A DNA stretch of 64,000 bases from Murinocardiopsis flavida (GTDB lineage Bacteria > Actinomycetota > Actinomycetes > Streptosporangiales > Streptosporangiaceae), in assembly GCF_003014485.1 (NCBI RefSeq), contig NZ_PYGA01000004.1:248001-312000 (forward strand), written 5' to 3'. Both the position numbers and the translations under genes were made by a program. Below, piece after piece: positions 25,505 to 34,590 of the stretch. The notes under the pieces were generated by a model, which was given only the letters and a program-made list of their open reading frames with translations, was not told where the DNA came from and ran no database searches. The first letter of the stretch is position 1. Each line of letters opens with the position of its first letter.

Positions 25505-25841
25505 GGCTGCTGCCTCTCCTCGGTCGGGCGCGTGCGCGCGGTTCCCGCCTTCGGGGACCCCGCTCTCGCCCGGGCCTCTACCCGGCGCCGCGCACGCCAT
25601 CCCCGCCATCCCCGCCGTCCCCGCACCCCCGCGTCCCAGCGCCCGGTGTTTCCACCCCTGCTTCCACCCCTCGCGCGCCCCATGCCCGCACGCATCTGCA
25701 CATCCCGCCGCAGCACAGCGGGGCCTCGGTCCGCTGCGGAACCGCCGCCCGGGTGCCGGCCGGGGACGCCGTGCGGGTAGGTTGCCAACTGTTCACCGGT
25801 ACGGCCCCCACCGCCCGGACCTGCGCGACGAGGAGGCAGCA
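25505..25841. other. 337-bp divergent intergenic region
   Basis: It lies between the PCD-like (-) and PlsC (+) genes and must contain both promoters. It is proline-codon-like C-rich sequence (runs such as CCATCCCCGCCATCCCCGCC at about 25600) without a gene, clear minus-10 or palindrome. Confidence 0.4.
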
Positions 25842-26516
25842 GTGCTCTACAGGACGATCCGGCGGACCTGTTCGGCGCTCGCGCGAGCCGTCTACCGGCC
25901 CCGGATCGAGGGCCTGCACCACGTCCCGACCCGCGGCCAGGTGATCCTCGCCAGCAACCACCTGTCGTTCTGCGACAGCGTGGTGATCCCGCTCGCCGTG
26001 CCCCGCCGGGTGCGGTTCCTCGCCAAGTCCGACTACTTCGACGGCCCCGGGCTGAAGGGCCTGGCGTCCAAGGCGACGTTCGGCGCGCTCGGCGCGATGC
26101 CGGTCAGGCGCGGCACCGGGCGCGACGCGATGACCGCCCTTGAGGACGGCCTGAACGTGCTGAACAACGGCGAGGTGTACGCCATCTACCCCGAGGGCAC
26201 CCGGTCCCGCGACGGCCGCCTGTACCGGGGTCGCACCGGGGTGGGGTTCCTGGCGCTGGCGTCCAAGGCGCCGGTGGTTCCGGTGGCACTGTGGGGCACT
26301 CAGGAGATCCAGCCCATCGGGGCGCGGATGCCGCGGGTGCGCCCGATCCGGGTCCGGTTCGGCGCGCCCCTGGACTTCTCCGCCGGGTACGACCACCTGG
26401 CGTCGGGGAAGGCGCGCCGGGTGGTCACCGACGAGATCATGGACGCCGTGCACAGCCTGTCGTGCCAGGAGCGCGCCGACATCTACAACGAGCACGCCGA
26501 CCGCGATGCCCTGTGA
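25842..26516 (+). CDS. plsC: 1-acyl-sn-glycerol-3-phosphate acyltransferase
   Basis: 224 residues from GTG 25842, five bases after AGGAGG; the open frame upstream is not coding-like. The acyltransferase H-x4-D motif is NHLSFCDS at about 41, the phosphate-binding motif is YPEGTRSRDG at about 116, and VPVALWGTQEI is the later conserved block. It transfers an acyl chain to lysophosphatidic acid at the inner face of the membrane to make phosphatidic acid. It is convergent with the aminopeptidase gene and has no lipid-synthesis neighbours. Confidence 0.92.
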   Translation: MLYRTIRRTCSALARAVYRPRIEGLHHVPTRGQVILASNHLSFCDSVVIPLAVPRRVRFLAKSDYFDGPGLKGLASKATFGALGAMPVRRGTGRDAMTALEDGLNVLNNGEVYAIYPEGTRSRDGRLYRGRTGVGFLALASKAPVVPVALWGTQEIQPIGARMPRVRPIRVRFGAPLDFSAGYDHLASGKARRVVTDEIMDAVHSLSCQERADIYNEHADRDAL

Positions 26517-26562
26517 CCCGGCCCGGCCGCCGCCGGGCCCGGTCAGCGGCCGGGCCCGGTCG
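26517..26562. terminator. GC-rich bidirectional terminator region
   Basis: Overlapping stems built on CCGGGCCCGG repeats (for example CGGGCCCG, nine-base loop, CGGGCCCG) lie between the convergent plsC and pepP genes. Confidence 0.5.
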
Positions 26563-26572
26563 CGGTCGGTCC

Positions 26573-28081
26573 TCAGCCCTGCGGGGCGACGCGCGCCATC
26601 CACGCCTCGACGTCGGCGGCGGTGCGCGGCAGCCCGTCCGACAGCACCCTGTTCCCCTCCGGGGTCACCAGCACGTCGTCCTCGATGCGCACACCGATCC
26701 CGCGCAGTTCCTCGGGCACCGTGAGGTCGTCGGGCTGGAAGTACAGCCCCGGCTCGACGGTCAGCACCATCCCCGCTGCGAGGCGGCCGTCGATGTAGTC
26801 CTCGGTGCGGGCGACGGCGCAGTCGTGGACGTCGAGGCCGAGCATGTGGCCGGTGCCGTGCAGGGTGTAGCGCCGTTGCAGGCCCAGTTCGACGACGCGC
26901 TCCACGGGACCGTCGAGCAGGCCCCACGCGATGAGCCCTTCGGCGAGGATCCGCTGCGCGGCGTCGTGGAAGTCGCGGTAGGCGCGGCCCGGCGCGACGG
27001 CGGCGATCCCGGCCTCCTGCGCGGCGAACACCAGGTCGTAGACGCGGCGCTGGGTGTCGGTGAACGTGCCGCCGATGGGGATGGTGCGGGTGACGTCGGC
27101 GGTGTAGAGGGTGGTGGTCTCCACACCGGCGTCGAGCAGCAGGAGTTCGCCGGAGCGCACGGCGCCGTCGTTGCGCATCCAGTGCAGGGTGGTGGCGTGC
27201 GGCCCGGCGGCGGCGATGGTGCCGTAGCCGACATCGTTGCCCTCGACCCGGGCGCGCAGGAAGAACGTGCCCTCGATGTAGCGCTCGGAGGTGGCCTGCG
27301 CGGCGTCGAGGGTGCGCACGACGTCCTCGAACCCGCGGACGGTGGAGTCGACGGCGCGCTGCAACTGGCCGATCTCCCAGTCGTCCTTCACCAGGCGGGC
27401 GTCGTCGATGTGGATGGCGAGTTCCGCGTCGGCATCGTCGGTCGTGTCGGCGTCGGCATCGGCGCGCAGCTCGGCGAGGGCCTGGTCGAGTTTCGCGTCG
27501 TGGCCCCGGACAATGCGCGTGGGGGCGGCGGGCGCCTCGCGCAGCACGGTGTCGAGGGTGCGGACGTCGGCGGCGTGCACACCGAGGAGGCGGCCCGCTT
27601 CGGTCAGGCTGTCGCGGCGGCCCGACCAGAGTTCGCCGTGCGCGTCGAGCCAGAACTCGCCGTTATCGCGGTTGGAACGGGGGCGCAGGTAGACGGTCGC
27701 GTCGTGGCCGCCGTCGGGGCGCGGTTCGAGCACCAGGCAGCCGTCGTCGGACTGGTCGCCGGTGAGGTAGACGTAGTCGCAGGCGGCGCGGAACGGGTAC
27801 TCGGTGTCGTTGGAGCGGGTCTTCAGTCCGCCCGCCGGGATGACGAGCCGCTCCCCGGGGAAGCGGGCGCTGAGTGCGGCGCGGCGCTTGGCGGCGTAGG
27901 GCGCCTGCTCGATCGGCTCCAGTTCGCTGCGCTCGGTGTCGGCCCAGCCGGTGCGCATCCACGCGGACAGTTCGTCGGAGACGCTGCGGTACACGCCGTT
28001 CTTGCGGGACTTGAACACCGGGGCGCCGTCGGCCGCTGCGGTGTCGGGGGGCGGCTGCTGCTGTCCCTGGTGTTCGGTCAC
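26573..28081 (-). CDS. pepP: Xaa-Pro aminopeptidase (aminopeptidase P, M24B)
   Basis: 502 residues from GTG 28081, eight bases after AGGAGG; an upstream in-frame ATG at 28129 is less well placed. The N-terminal half is the aminopeptidase P creatinase-like domain. The C-terminal metallopeptidase has all five dinuclear-metal ligands: Asp in LLLDAGVETTTLYTADVTR (two), His in HGTGHMLGLDVHD, Glu in TVEPGLYF and Glu in GVRIEDDVLVTPEG. It removes N-terminal residues preceding proline in the cytoplasm. It is convergent with plsC and stands alone. Confidence 0.95.
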   Translation of the reverse strand: MTEHQGQQQPPPDTAAADGAPVFKSRKNGVYRSVSDELSAWMRTGWADTERSELEPIEQAPYAAKRRAALSARFPGERLVIPAGGLKTRSNDTEYPFRAACDYVYLTGDQSDDGCLVLEPRPDGGHDATVYLRPRSNRDNGEFWLDAHGELWSGRRDSLTEAGRLLGVHAADVRTLDTVLREAPAAPTRIVRGHDAKLDQALAELRADADADTTDDADAELAIHIDDARLVKDDWEIGQLQRAVDSTVRGFEDVVRTLDAAQATSERYIEGTFFLRARVEGNDVGYGTIAAAGPHATTLHWMRNDGAVRSGELLLLDAGVETTTLYTADVTRTIPIGGTFTDTQRRVYDLVFAAQEAGIAAVAPGRAYRDFHDAAQRILAEGLIAWGLLDGPVERVVELGLQRRYTLHGTGHMLGLDVHDCAVARTEDYIDGRLAAGMVLTVEPGLYFQPDDLTVPEELRGIGVRIEDDVLVTPEGNRVLSDGLPRTAADVEAWMARVAPQG

Positions 28082-28335
28082 GGTCAGGACCTCCTCGGTC
28101 GGTTCGGCCGCAGGAAGCGCGGCGTGCACACCCCCGATGGTAGGACGTGTCCGCTGTGTGCGCTTTCACCACTCCGGCGACCCAGTCGTTGCGGGGACGG
28201 CCGTCACAGGGGGTTGGGCTGCCGTCGCGGCTCACGGTCCGTTCCCCGGGCCGACCCGGGGCCGTTGAGGGCTGGGGACGGATCCTAGACTGGCGCCGAC
28301 GCTCCCGTTGGGCGGAGCACCGTTGTGGGGGCGTG

Positions 28336-28980
28336 ATGGTCGACGCGAGCGCTTTTGCGGGGATCGCCTTGGTGGGGCTCGGACTGGTGCTGACCCCCGG
28401 GCCGAACATGGTCTACCTGGTGTCGAGGTCGGTGACCCAGGGGCGGCGGGCCGGGTTCGTCTCGCTGGCGGGCGTCGCGGTGGGGTTCTTCGTGTACCTG
28501 GCCGCCGCCGCGCTGGGCATCGCGGCGCTGTTCGCCGTGGTGCCGCAGCTCTACCTCGCGGTCAAGCTCGCGGGAGCGGCGTACCTGCTCTGGCTCGCGT
28601 GGCAGACCGTGCGCCCCGGTGCCAGGTCGGTGTTCGACCCGCAGCCGCTGCCGACGGAGCCCGCGCGGCGGCTGTTCGCGATGGGGCTGCTCACCAACCT
28701 GCTCAACCCGAAGATCGCCATCCTGTACGTGTCGCTGCTGCCGCAGTTCGTCGACCCCTCCCACGGCAATGTCGCGGCGCAGAGCCTGGTGCTCGGGCTG
28801 GTGCAGATCGCGGTCGCCCTTGCCGTCAACGGGCTGATCGTCCTCACGGCGGGGACCTTGGCGGCGTTCCTGGGCAGGCGGCCGCTGTGGCTTCGGGTCC
28901 AGCGCTACGTCATGGGCTCCGTGCTCGCGGGACTGGCCGTGCACGTGGCCACCGACCGGTCGCGCGCCGCCGTCGCCTGA
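28336..28980 (+). CDS. LysE/RhtB-family amino-acid exporter
   Basis: 214 residues from ATG 28336 (GGGGG five bases upstream; an adjacent GTG at 28333 is also possible). The N-terminal signature LTPGPNMVYLVSRS identifies the RhtB branch. About six hydrophobic helices follow, with LLNPKIAILYVSLLPQFV in the middle. Members export amino acids or their analogues from the cytoplasm. The substrate cannot be told from sequence. Transcribed alone; short direct repeats follow. Confidence 0.92.
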   Translation: MVDASAFAGIALVGLGLVLTPGPNMVYLVSRSVTQGRRAGFVSLAGVAVGFFVYLAAAALGIAALFAVVPQLYLAVKLAGAAYLLWLAWQTVRPGARSVFDPQPLPTEPARRLFAMGLLTNLLNPKIAILYVSLLPQFVDPSHGNVAAQSLVLGLVQIAVALAVNGLIVLTAGTLAAFLGRRPLWLRVQRYVMGSVLAGLAVHVATDRSRAAVA

Positions 28981-29012
28981 GTCCGGGCCCGGAGCCGCCC
29001 GCAACGACACTC

Positions 29013-29075
29013 CAGGGCGGTGCTGCTCGAGGGCAGTACGGCCACAGGGCGGTACCGCTTAAGGGCAGTGCGGCC
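29013..29075. repeat. two direct copies of a 32-bp unit
   Basis: CAGGGCGGT...GGGCAGT(A/G)CGGCC occurs at 29013 and 29045 in the 177-bp gap before the molybdopterin oxidoreductase gene. The two copies differ at several positions. Confidence 0.65.
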
Positions 29076-29157
29076 GGAGGTCGGCGCGGCCGGAGCGCGG
29101 TGGTGCCACCCGACAATGTTGCTACAGGTGTAGCGGAATCTCTGGTAGAAATGCGCC

Positions 29158-31263
29158 ATGAGCGGCGAGCGGACGCGCCATGGCGCGTGCACCCTGTGCG
29201 AGGCCATGTGCGGCCTGCGGGTCGGCACCAGCGGCGACCGCATCACCGCCATCCGCGGCGATCCCGACGACCCCCTGTCCCGCGGGCACATCTGCCCCAA
29301 GGCCCTCGCCCTCCAGGACGTCCGGGACGACCCCGACCGGCTGCGCCGACCCGTCCGGCGCACCGCCACCGGATGGCAGGAGATCTCCTGGCCCGAGGCG
29401 ATCGCGATCACCGCCGACGGCCTGGCCGCCGCCCGGCGCGACCACGGCGCCGACGCCGTGGCCAGCTACCTCGGCAACCCCGGCGTGCACAGCCTCGGCA
29501 CGATGACGCACGCCCCGCCGTTCGTGCGCATGCTGGGCAGCCGCAACCGGTTCACCGCCACCTCACTCGACCAGCTCCCGCACCACGTCGTCAGCAGGCA
29601 CCTCTACGGGCACCAGTGGCTGCTGCCCGTCCCCGACATCGACCGCACCGATCACCTGCTGGTCTTCGGCGCCAACCCCGCGGTCTCCAACGGCAGCCTC
29701 ATGACCGCCCCCGGGATCGTGCGCCGGATCCGCGCGCTGCGCGAACGCGGCGGGACCCTCGTCCTGTTCGACCCCCGCAGGACCGAGACCGCCCGGCTCG
29801 CCGACGAGCACCACTTCGTGCGGCCCGGCACCGACGCCGCGCTGCTGCTCGCCATGGTCCGCGTCATCCTGGACGAGGGCCGCGCCGCCCCGGCCGCCTA
29901 CGTCGACGGCCTCGACCGGGTGGGCGCGGCCGTCGACCCGTTCACCCCGGACCGCGCCGCCGCGGCCACCGGGGTGGCGGCGGCGACCATCGTCCGGGTC
30001 GCCCGCGACTTCGCCGCCGCCGGAGCGGCCGCCGCCTACGGCCGCACCGGGGTGTCCACCCAGCGCCACGGCGCACTGTGCCATTGGGGGATCCAGCTCC
30101 TCAACGTGGTCACCGGCAACCTGGACCGGCCCGGCGGCACCCTGCTCTCCCGCCCCGCGGTCGACCCGATCCGATCGGGCCTGCTCGACTCCGGGCACGG
30201 CGGCCGCTGGCACAGCCGCGTCCGCGGCCTGCCCGAGTTCGGCGGCGACCTGCCCGCGAGCGCCCTCGCCGAGGAGATCGGCACGCCGGGCCCGGGCCGG
30301 GTGCGGGCGCTGCTCACCGTGGCCGGCAACCCGGTCCTGTCCGCACCCGGCGGCCGGCGGACGGACGCCGCGCTGGCGGGGCTGGACTTCATGGCGGCCG
30401 TGGACTTCCACATCAACGAGACGACCAGGCACGCCCACGTCATCCTGCCGCCGACGGCCCCGCTCGAACGCGACCACTACGACCTGGTGTTCCACATGCT
30501 CGCCGTGCGCGACACCGCCCGCTACACCCCCGCTCCCCTCCCCCGGCCCGAGGACGCGCTGCACGACTGGGAGATCCTGCGCGACCTGTCCCGCGCCTAC
30601 CGCCGCCGCGTCCGCCGCGCCGGACGCTGGGCGGACCGGCTGGCACTCGCCTGTTCACCCGCCCTGCTGGTCGACCTGGGCCTGCGCGCGGGCCCCTACC
30701 GGTTGTCGCTGCGCGCGCTCGCCGCGCACCCCAGCGGTGTCGACCTCGGGCCGCTGAAACCGTCCCTGCCGAAGCGGCTCGCGACCCGCGGAAAGCGCGT
30801 CGACGCCGGGCCGGCGGAGCTGACCGGCGCTGCGGCGGACGCCGCCGGCGCGCTCCTCGCCCCCGCGGACGGAGGGCTGCTCCTCATCGGCCGCCGCCAC
30901 GTGCGTGCGAACAACTCCTGGATGCACAACCATGCGCGGCTGGTCAAGGGTGCGCCGCGGCACCACCTCCTCGTCCACCCCGATGACCTGGCCGAGCGCG
31001 GGATCGCCGACGGCGAGCGGGTCCGGCTCCGTTCGGCCGAGGGCGCCGTGGAGGTCGAGATCGCGGCCAGCGCCGACGTGATGCCCGGTGCGGTGAGCCT
31101 GCCGCACGGGTACGGCCACGACCGGCCCGGTGTCCGGCTCGGCGTCGCCGCCGCGGTGGCGGGCGCCAGCGCCAACGACGTCACCGACCCCGCCGAGACC
31201 GACGCTGCCTCGGGCGCCGCGGTGCTCAACGGCGTCCCGGTCACCGTGGAGCGGATCGCGTGA
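29158..31263 (+). CDS. molybdopterin (bis-MGD) oxidoreductase with one 4Fe-4S cluster
   Basis: 701 residues. The N-terminal iron-sulfur domain has C11-x2-C14-x3-C18-x27-C46 (CTLCEAMC ... GHICPKA). The Mo-bisMGD catalytic domains follow (LLVFGANPAVSNGS, LFDPRRTETARLAD, TGNLDRPGGTLL, HINETTRHAHVILPPTAPLE). The C-terminal dinucleotide-binding domain starts near RRHVRANNSWMHNHARLVKG. This is the formate dehydrogenase/NasA-like DMSO-reductase superfamily. No selenocysteine codon or Tat signal is seen, so it is cytoplasmic. No beta subunit, ferredoxin or membrane partner is adjacent; the electron partner and substrate are unknown. Confidence 0.9.
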   Translation: MSGERTRHGACTLCEAMCGLRVGTSGDRITAIRGDPDDPLSRGHICPKALALQDVRDDPDRLRRPVRRTATGWQEISWPEAIAITADGLAAARRDHGADAVASYLGNPGVHSLGTMTHAPPFVRMLGSRNRFTATSLDQLPHHVVSRHLYGHQWLLPVPDIDRTDHLLVFGANPAVSNGSLMTAPGIVRRIRALRERGGTLVLFDPRRTETARLADEHHFVRPGTDAALLLAMVRVILDEGRAAPAAYVDGLDRVGAAVDPFTPDRAAAATGVAAATIVRVARDFAAAGAAAAYGRTGVSTQRHGALCHWGIQLLNVVTGNLDRPGGTLLSRPAVDPIRSGLLDSGHGGRWHSRVRGLPEFGGDLPASALAEEIGTPGPGRVRALLTVAGNPVLSAPGGRRTDAALAGLDFMAAVDFHINETTRHAHVILPPTAPLERDHYDLVFHMLAVRDTARYTPAPLPRPEDALHDWEILRDLSRAYRRRVRRAGRWADRLALACSPALLVDLGLRAGPYRLSLRALAAHPSGVDLGPLKPSLPKRLATRGKRVDAGPAELTGAAADAAGALLAPADGGLLLIGRRHVRANNSWMHNHARLVKGAPRHHLLVHPDDLAERGIADGERVRLRSAEGAVEVEIAASADVMPGAVSLPHGYGHDRPGVRLGVAAAVAGASANDVTDPAETDAASGAAVLNGVPVTVERIA

Positions 31264-31318
31264 GCAGCACGCTCCCGGGATGGGCGTGACGGGGTCCGCG
31301 CGGGTACGACTAACGGGG

Positions 31319-32134
31319 ATGGACACGAACCGCATCTTCTCCGAGCGGCGGGGGCACGGCAGCCCATTGGTGCTGCTGCACGGGCTGGGGCACCGGGGGC
31401 AGGCGTGGTACCCGGCGCTGAACGCCCTCAGCGCCCGGCACGAGGTCTTCGCGATCGACCTCCCGGGTTTCGGCCGCTCCCCGGCACCTGATCCCAACGA
31501 GCCGTATACGGTCCTCTCGCTGACCGACACCATCCAGGAGTGGTGCGCGGGCATGGGGTTGGACCGGCCCCACCTGGCGGGCAACTCACTCGGCGGCGCG
31601 ATCGCCCTGGAACTCGCGGTGCGCGGCGCTGCGGCGTCGGTGACCGCGCTGGCGCCGATCGGCTTCGGGTCGCCGCGCAGCGAGGCCCGGACCCGGCTGC
31701 TCGCGCTCGGCGCCCCGGTCGCGGCGCTCATCCCCGAGTCCGTCCGGCTCGCCGCGGCGGGCAGCCGGCCGGGCCGGGCACTGGCGCGGCGGGTCCTGCG
31801 CGGCAGCATCACCGGCGCGCACACCCGCCAGGTGACCTTCGACGCGCGGGCGCTGTCGAGCGGGTCGTCCCTCGTCCGCCTCGCCCGCGAGGTCGCGGCC
31901 TACCACTACCGGCAGCGGGAGATCGCCTGCCCGGTGACCATCGCCTGGGGCGACGGCGACCGAGTGCTGCCGCCCGGGAACGCGCGGCGCGCCCTGCGCC
32001 GGGTCCCCCACGCGCACCTGGTGGTCCTGCTGGGGTGCGGCCACATCCCCGTCGCCGACGCGCCCGGCGTGGTCGCCGACACCATCCTGCGCACCTGCGC
32101 CGAGGCGGAGGGTCACCGCGCGTTGGGCCCGTAG
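31319..32134 (+). CDS. alpha/beta hydrolase
   Basis: 271 residues from ATG 31319. Oxyanion loop LLHGLGHRG, nucleophile elbow GNSLGG (Ser), acid in WGDGDRVLPP and catalytic His in GCGHIPVADAPG: a complete triad. The overall form resembles MhpC/haloperoxidase-type esterases of the cytoplasm; the substrate is not predictable. It starts 55 bp after the molybdopterin oxidoreductase and may share its transcript. The 3' end overlaps a convergent small membrane-protein gene by 22 bp. Confidence 0.9.
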   Translation: MDTNRIFSERRGHGSPLVLLHGLGHRGQAWYPALNALSARHEVFAIDLPGFGRSPAPDPNEPYTVLSLTDTIQEWCAGMGLDRPHLAGNSLGGAIALELAVRGAAASVTALAPIGFGSPRSEARTRLLALGAPVAALIPESVRLAAAGSRPGRALARRVLRGSITGAHTRQVTFDARALSSGSSLVRLAREVAAYHYRQREIACPVTIAWGDGDRVLPPGNARRALRRVPHAHLVVLLGCGHIPVADAPGVVADTILRTCAEAEGHRALGP

Positions 32135-32331
32135 CGGGTGTCGACCTCACCCGGATCGTCGGGGTCGCCGGAGTTGCCGACGATGGCGGCGATCGGCGGC
32201 AGCACCATGGCGACCAGGCACATCGCCAGGGCCCACCCGGTACCGGCGAGGTACCACACGGGCAGCGACCCCGCGAACAGCACCAGGCAGGCCGTCATGA
32301 GCCAGGCGTACCTCCGCACCCGCCGCTTCAT
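32113..32331 (-). CDS. small two-helix membrane protein, DUF3099-like
   Basis: 72 residues: Arg-rich start (MKRRVRRYAW), two hydrophobic helices (about 11-30 and 33-52) separated by a short turn, then a charged tail (GDPDDPGEVDTRYG). The pattern fits the small DUF3099-type actinobacterial membrane proteins. Its ATG overlaps the stop of the upstream DUF2236 gene by 4 bp, indicating coupling. The 3' end overlaps the convergent hydrolase gene. Function unknown. Confidence 0.7.
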   Translation of the reverse strand: MKRRVRRYAWLMTACLVLFAGSLPVWYLAGTGWALAMCLVAMVLPPIAAIVGNSGDPDDPGEVDTRYGPNAR

Positions 32332-33275
32332 GCCTCCAGGCTACGCCTGCGCCCCGGCGGCGCCGGGTCCGCGCGCCGGCCAGGTGTCGGCCAGGTGTCG
32401 GGGTCGCCCAACCCCACGAACCCGCGCCGCAGGTCATAGCCTGCCGCCACCAGCCGCTCCCGCGCCGCGACCGAGCGGCGGATGGTGACCTCGTCGAACA
32501 GCTTGTTGTAGAGCGCCTGCGGGCTCGCGTGCAGGACCGAGCGCAGCACGCCCAGGGCGGCGGTCGCCGCAGGCTGCGTACCGGGGACCTCGGGCAGGAC
32601 CGCGTAGGCGCGGCGGGCCCACGCGGGGAGGGTGTGGTAGGCGAGCGCGCCCACCGGGAACCACAGCGGTTTCAGCGGCGCCAGCCCCTTCAGCCGCTCC
32701 GGTACGGCCGGCCACAGCAGGAACCGGACGGCCCGCACCGCCTCAGGGGTCGCGCGCAGTACCGGCCGCACCCCGGCCAGGTAGCGGCGCATCTCCGGCA
32801 CCGAGGCGGGGACGTCGACGGGGCGCAGCCCGACGTAGGCCGCCATGCGGGCCTGCTCGGCGAAGTAGCGGTCGGCGTCGCCCGGTGCGAGCCGCAGCCC
32901 GGCCCGCACGACCACCTCCAGGTAGGACACGACCTCGGCGCAGTGGACCCACAGGAGGAGGTCGGGATCGTCGGGGCGGTGCCGCCGGCCGGTCGCGGGG
33001 TCGGTGAACCCGAGCCGGCGGTGGACGGCGCGCACCCGCCCGGCCAGCGTCTCGGCCTCCGCGGGGCTGCCGTAGGTGGTGGTTGCGACGTAGTCGGCCG
33101 TGCGCAGCAGCCGCCCGGTCGGGTCGGCCATGAAGTCCGACCGCTGCCATACCCCCTGCATGGCGACCGGGTGCAGCGCCTGGAGCATCAGGCTGCGCAC
33201 ACCGGCCACCCACATGGCGCGGTCCAGGTGCACCCGCCAGGTGACGCTCTGCGGTGCCGCGACGGTGGGCTCCAT
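32328..33275 (-). CDS. DUF2236 / MpaB-family oxygenase-like protein
   Basis: 315 residues. The family is recognised by SVTWRVHLDRAMWVAGVRSL, LMLQALHPVAMQGVWQRS with its conserved His, DPDLLLWVHCAEVVSYLEV (second His) and the long helical C-terminal part. Members are haem-containing relatives of latex-clearing protein and fungal MpaB; most have no known substrate. There is no signal peptide. The small membrane-protein gene downstream starts inside this gene's stop codon, which suggests a membrane-associated complex. A 14-base direct repeat (TTCCGGCTACGTTT) occurs upstream near 33300. Confidence 0.88.
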   Translation of the reverse strand: MEPTVAAPQSVTWRVHLDRAMWVAGVRSLMLQALHPVAMQGVWQRSDFMADPTGRLLRTADYVATTTYGSPAEAETLAGRVRAVHRRLGFTDPATGRRHRPDDPDLLLWVHCAEVVSYLEVVVRAGLRLAPGDADRYFAEQARMAAYVGLRPVDVPASVPEMRRYLAGVRPVLRATPEAVRAVRFLLWPAVPERLKGLAPLKPLWFPVGALAYHTLPAWARRAYAVLPEVPGTQPAATAALGVLRSVLHASPQALYNKLFDEVTIRRSVAARERLVAAGYDLRRGFVGLGDPDTWPTPGRRADPAPPGRRRSLEA

Positions 33276-33448
33276 GGCCGACGGCTCCCTTCTCCGCTTC
33301 CCGGCTACGTTTTCCGGCTACGTTCCCCTGCTCCGGTGCGGTCCGCCGGTCCCATGGCGCGCCGCGGGACCATCCGATCACCGGCCGCGCCGCGGTGTCC
33401 AGGCGCGCCCGGGCGGGCCACCCCGTGGAGAAGGGTCGACCACCGCGC

Positions 33449-34486
33449 TCAGAGTCCGGCGGCGATCCCCGCGACCACATCGGCGGCGGGACCGGCCGCA
33501 GCGGACCGGAAGGACGTCCCGGCCCACAGGTGCAGGGTGTCGGCGTCGCCGACCCGGGCCGCCTCGGCGCGCAGCGGTCCGGTGAGGTAGTGCACGTGCG
33601 GATAGGCGGCCGGGGCGTGCGCGCTGTGGCGGCGCAGGAACGCGTTGGCGAGACCGCGCGCGCTGCGGCCGCTGAACGCCCGTGTCACGGCGGTGCGCTG
33701 GAAGCGTTCGTCCGCGAGCGCGTCCTTGTGGGTCGCTTTGGCTCCGCTCTCCGCCGTCCGCAGGAACGCGGTGCCCGCCTGGGCGGCGACGGCGCCCGCG
33801 GCGCGGACCGAGTGCGCCGCGTCGGCATCGGCGATCCCGCCCGCCGCGACGAGGGGCAGGGCGACGGCGGCGCGCACCTCCGCCAGCACCTGCTCCAGGG
33901 TGGCCGCGGCGCCGCGGCGGCCGGTGTCATCGAAGGTCCCGCGGTGCCCGCCCGCTTCCGGGCCCTGGACGCACAGTGCGTCGGCACCGGATCGGGCCGC
34001 CGCCGACGCCTCGGCGGCGCTGGTGACCGTGACGGTCACGACGGTCCCGGCCTTGCGCAGCGCCGCCACGGCGCGCTCGGGCGGGAGGCCGAAGGTGAAA
34101 CCGACGTGCGGCACCGGGTCGGCGATCAGGGCGTCGACCTTGGCGGCGAAGTCGTCGTCGTGCCAGCGGGGCTCGCCCAATTCGACGCCGAGCGTGCGGG
34201 CCTCGGGTTCGAGGCGGGCCCGGTAGGCGCGCAGCGCCGCCGGGTCGGCGCGGTCGGGTCCGGGCACGAACAGGTTGACGCCGAACGGGCGGTCGGTGCG
34301 CAGGCGGGTCAGCCGGATCTGCTCGGCCATGGCCTCGGTGCTGCGGTACCCGGCGGCGAGGAAGCCGAGCGCCCCCGCTCCCGCGACGGCGGCGACGAGG
34401 TCCGGTGTGCTCGCCCCGCCCGCCATCGGCGCCGCGATCAGCGGCACGTCGACGCCGTCGAGGACACCACCCGAACCGCGCACCAT
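33449..34486 (-). CDS. nitronate monooxygenase (NPD family)
   Basis: 345 residues, an FMN TIM barrel. VPLIAAPMAGGASTPDLVAA opens the barrel; GADALCVQGPEAGGHRG carries the catalytic-type His; VAAGGIADADAAHSVRAAGA and AGTAFLRTAESG bind FMN phosphate. It oxidises nitroalkanes such as propionate-3-nitronate to carbonyl products and nitrite in the cytoplasm. It stands alone; the adjacent downstream gene in the same direction is 173 bp away. Sequence is fully typical. Confidence 0.92.
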   Translation of the reverse strand: MVRGSGGVLDGVDVPLIAAPMAGGASTPDLVAAVAGAGALGFLAAGYRSTEAMAEQIRLTRLRTDRPFGVNLFVPGPDRADPAALRAYRARLEPEARTLGVELGEPRWHDDDFAAKVDALIADPVPHVGFTFGLPPERAVAALRKAGTVVTVTVTSAAEASAAARSGADALCVQGPEAGGHRGTFDDTGRRGAAATLEQVLAEVRAAVALPLVAAGGIADADAAHSVRAAGAVAAQAGTAFLRTAESGAKATHKDALADERFQRTAVTRAFSGRSARGLANAFLRRHSAHAPAAYPHVHYLTGPLRAEAARVGDADTLHLWAGTSFRSAAAGPAADVVAGIAAGL

Positions 34487-34590
34487 GACCCCCAGTCTCG
34501 ACCGCCGCCCGGCCGACCTGCGTCCCGATCAAGGTCACCGCCGGGGGTGATCGGGACGCACCGCGACTCGTGGATCAATGGTAGAAGACG

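Noticed and set aside
26291-28288. 665-residue plus-strand frame opposite aminopeptidase P
   Set aside because: Antisense shadow; the opposite strand contains all five metal ligands of an M24B peptidase.
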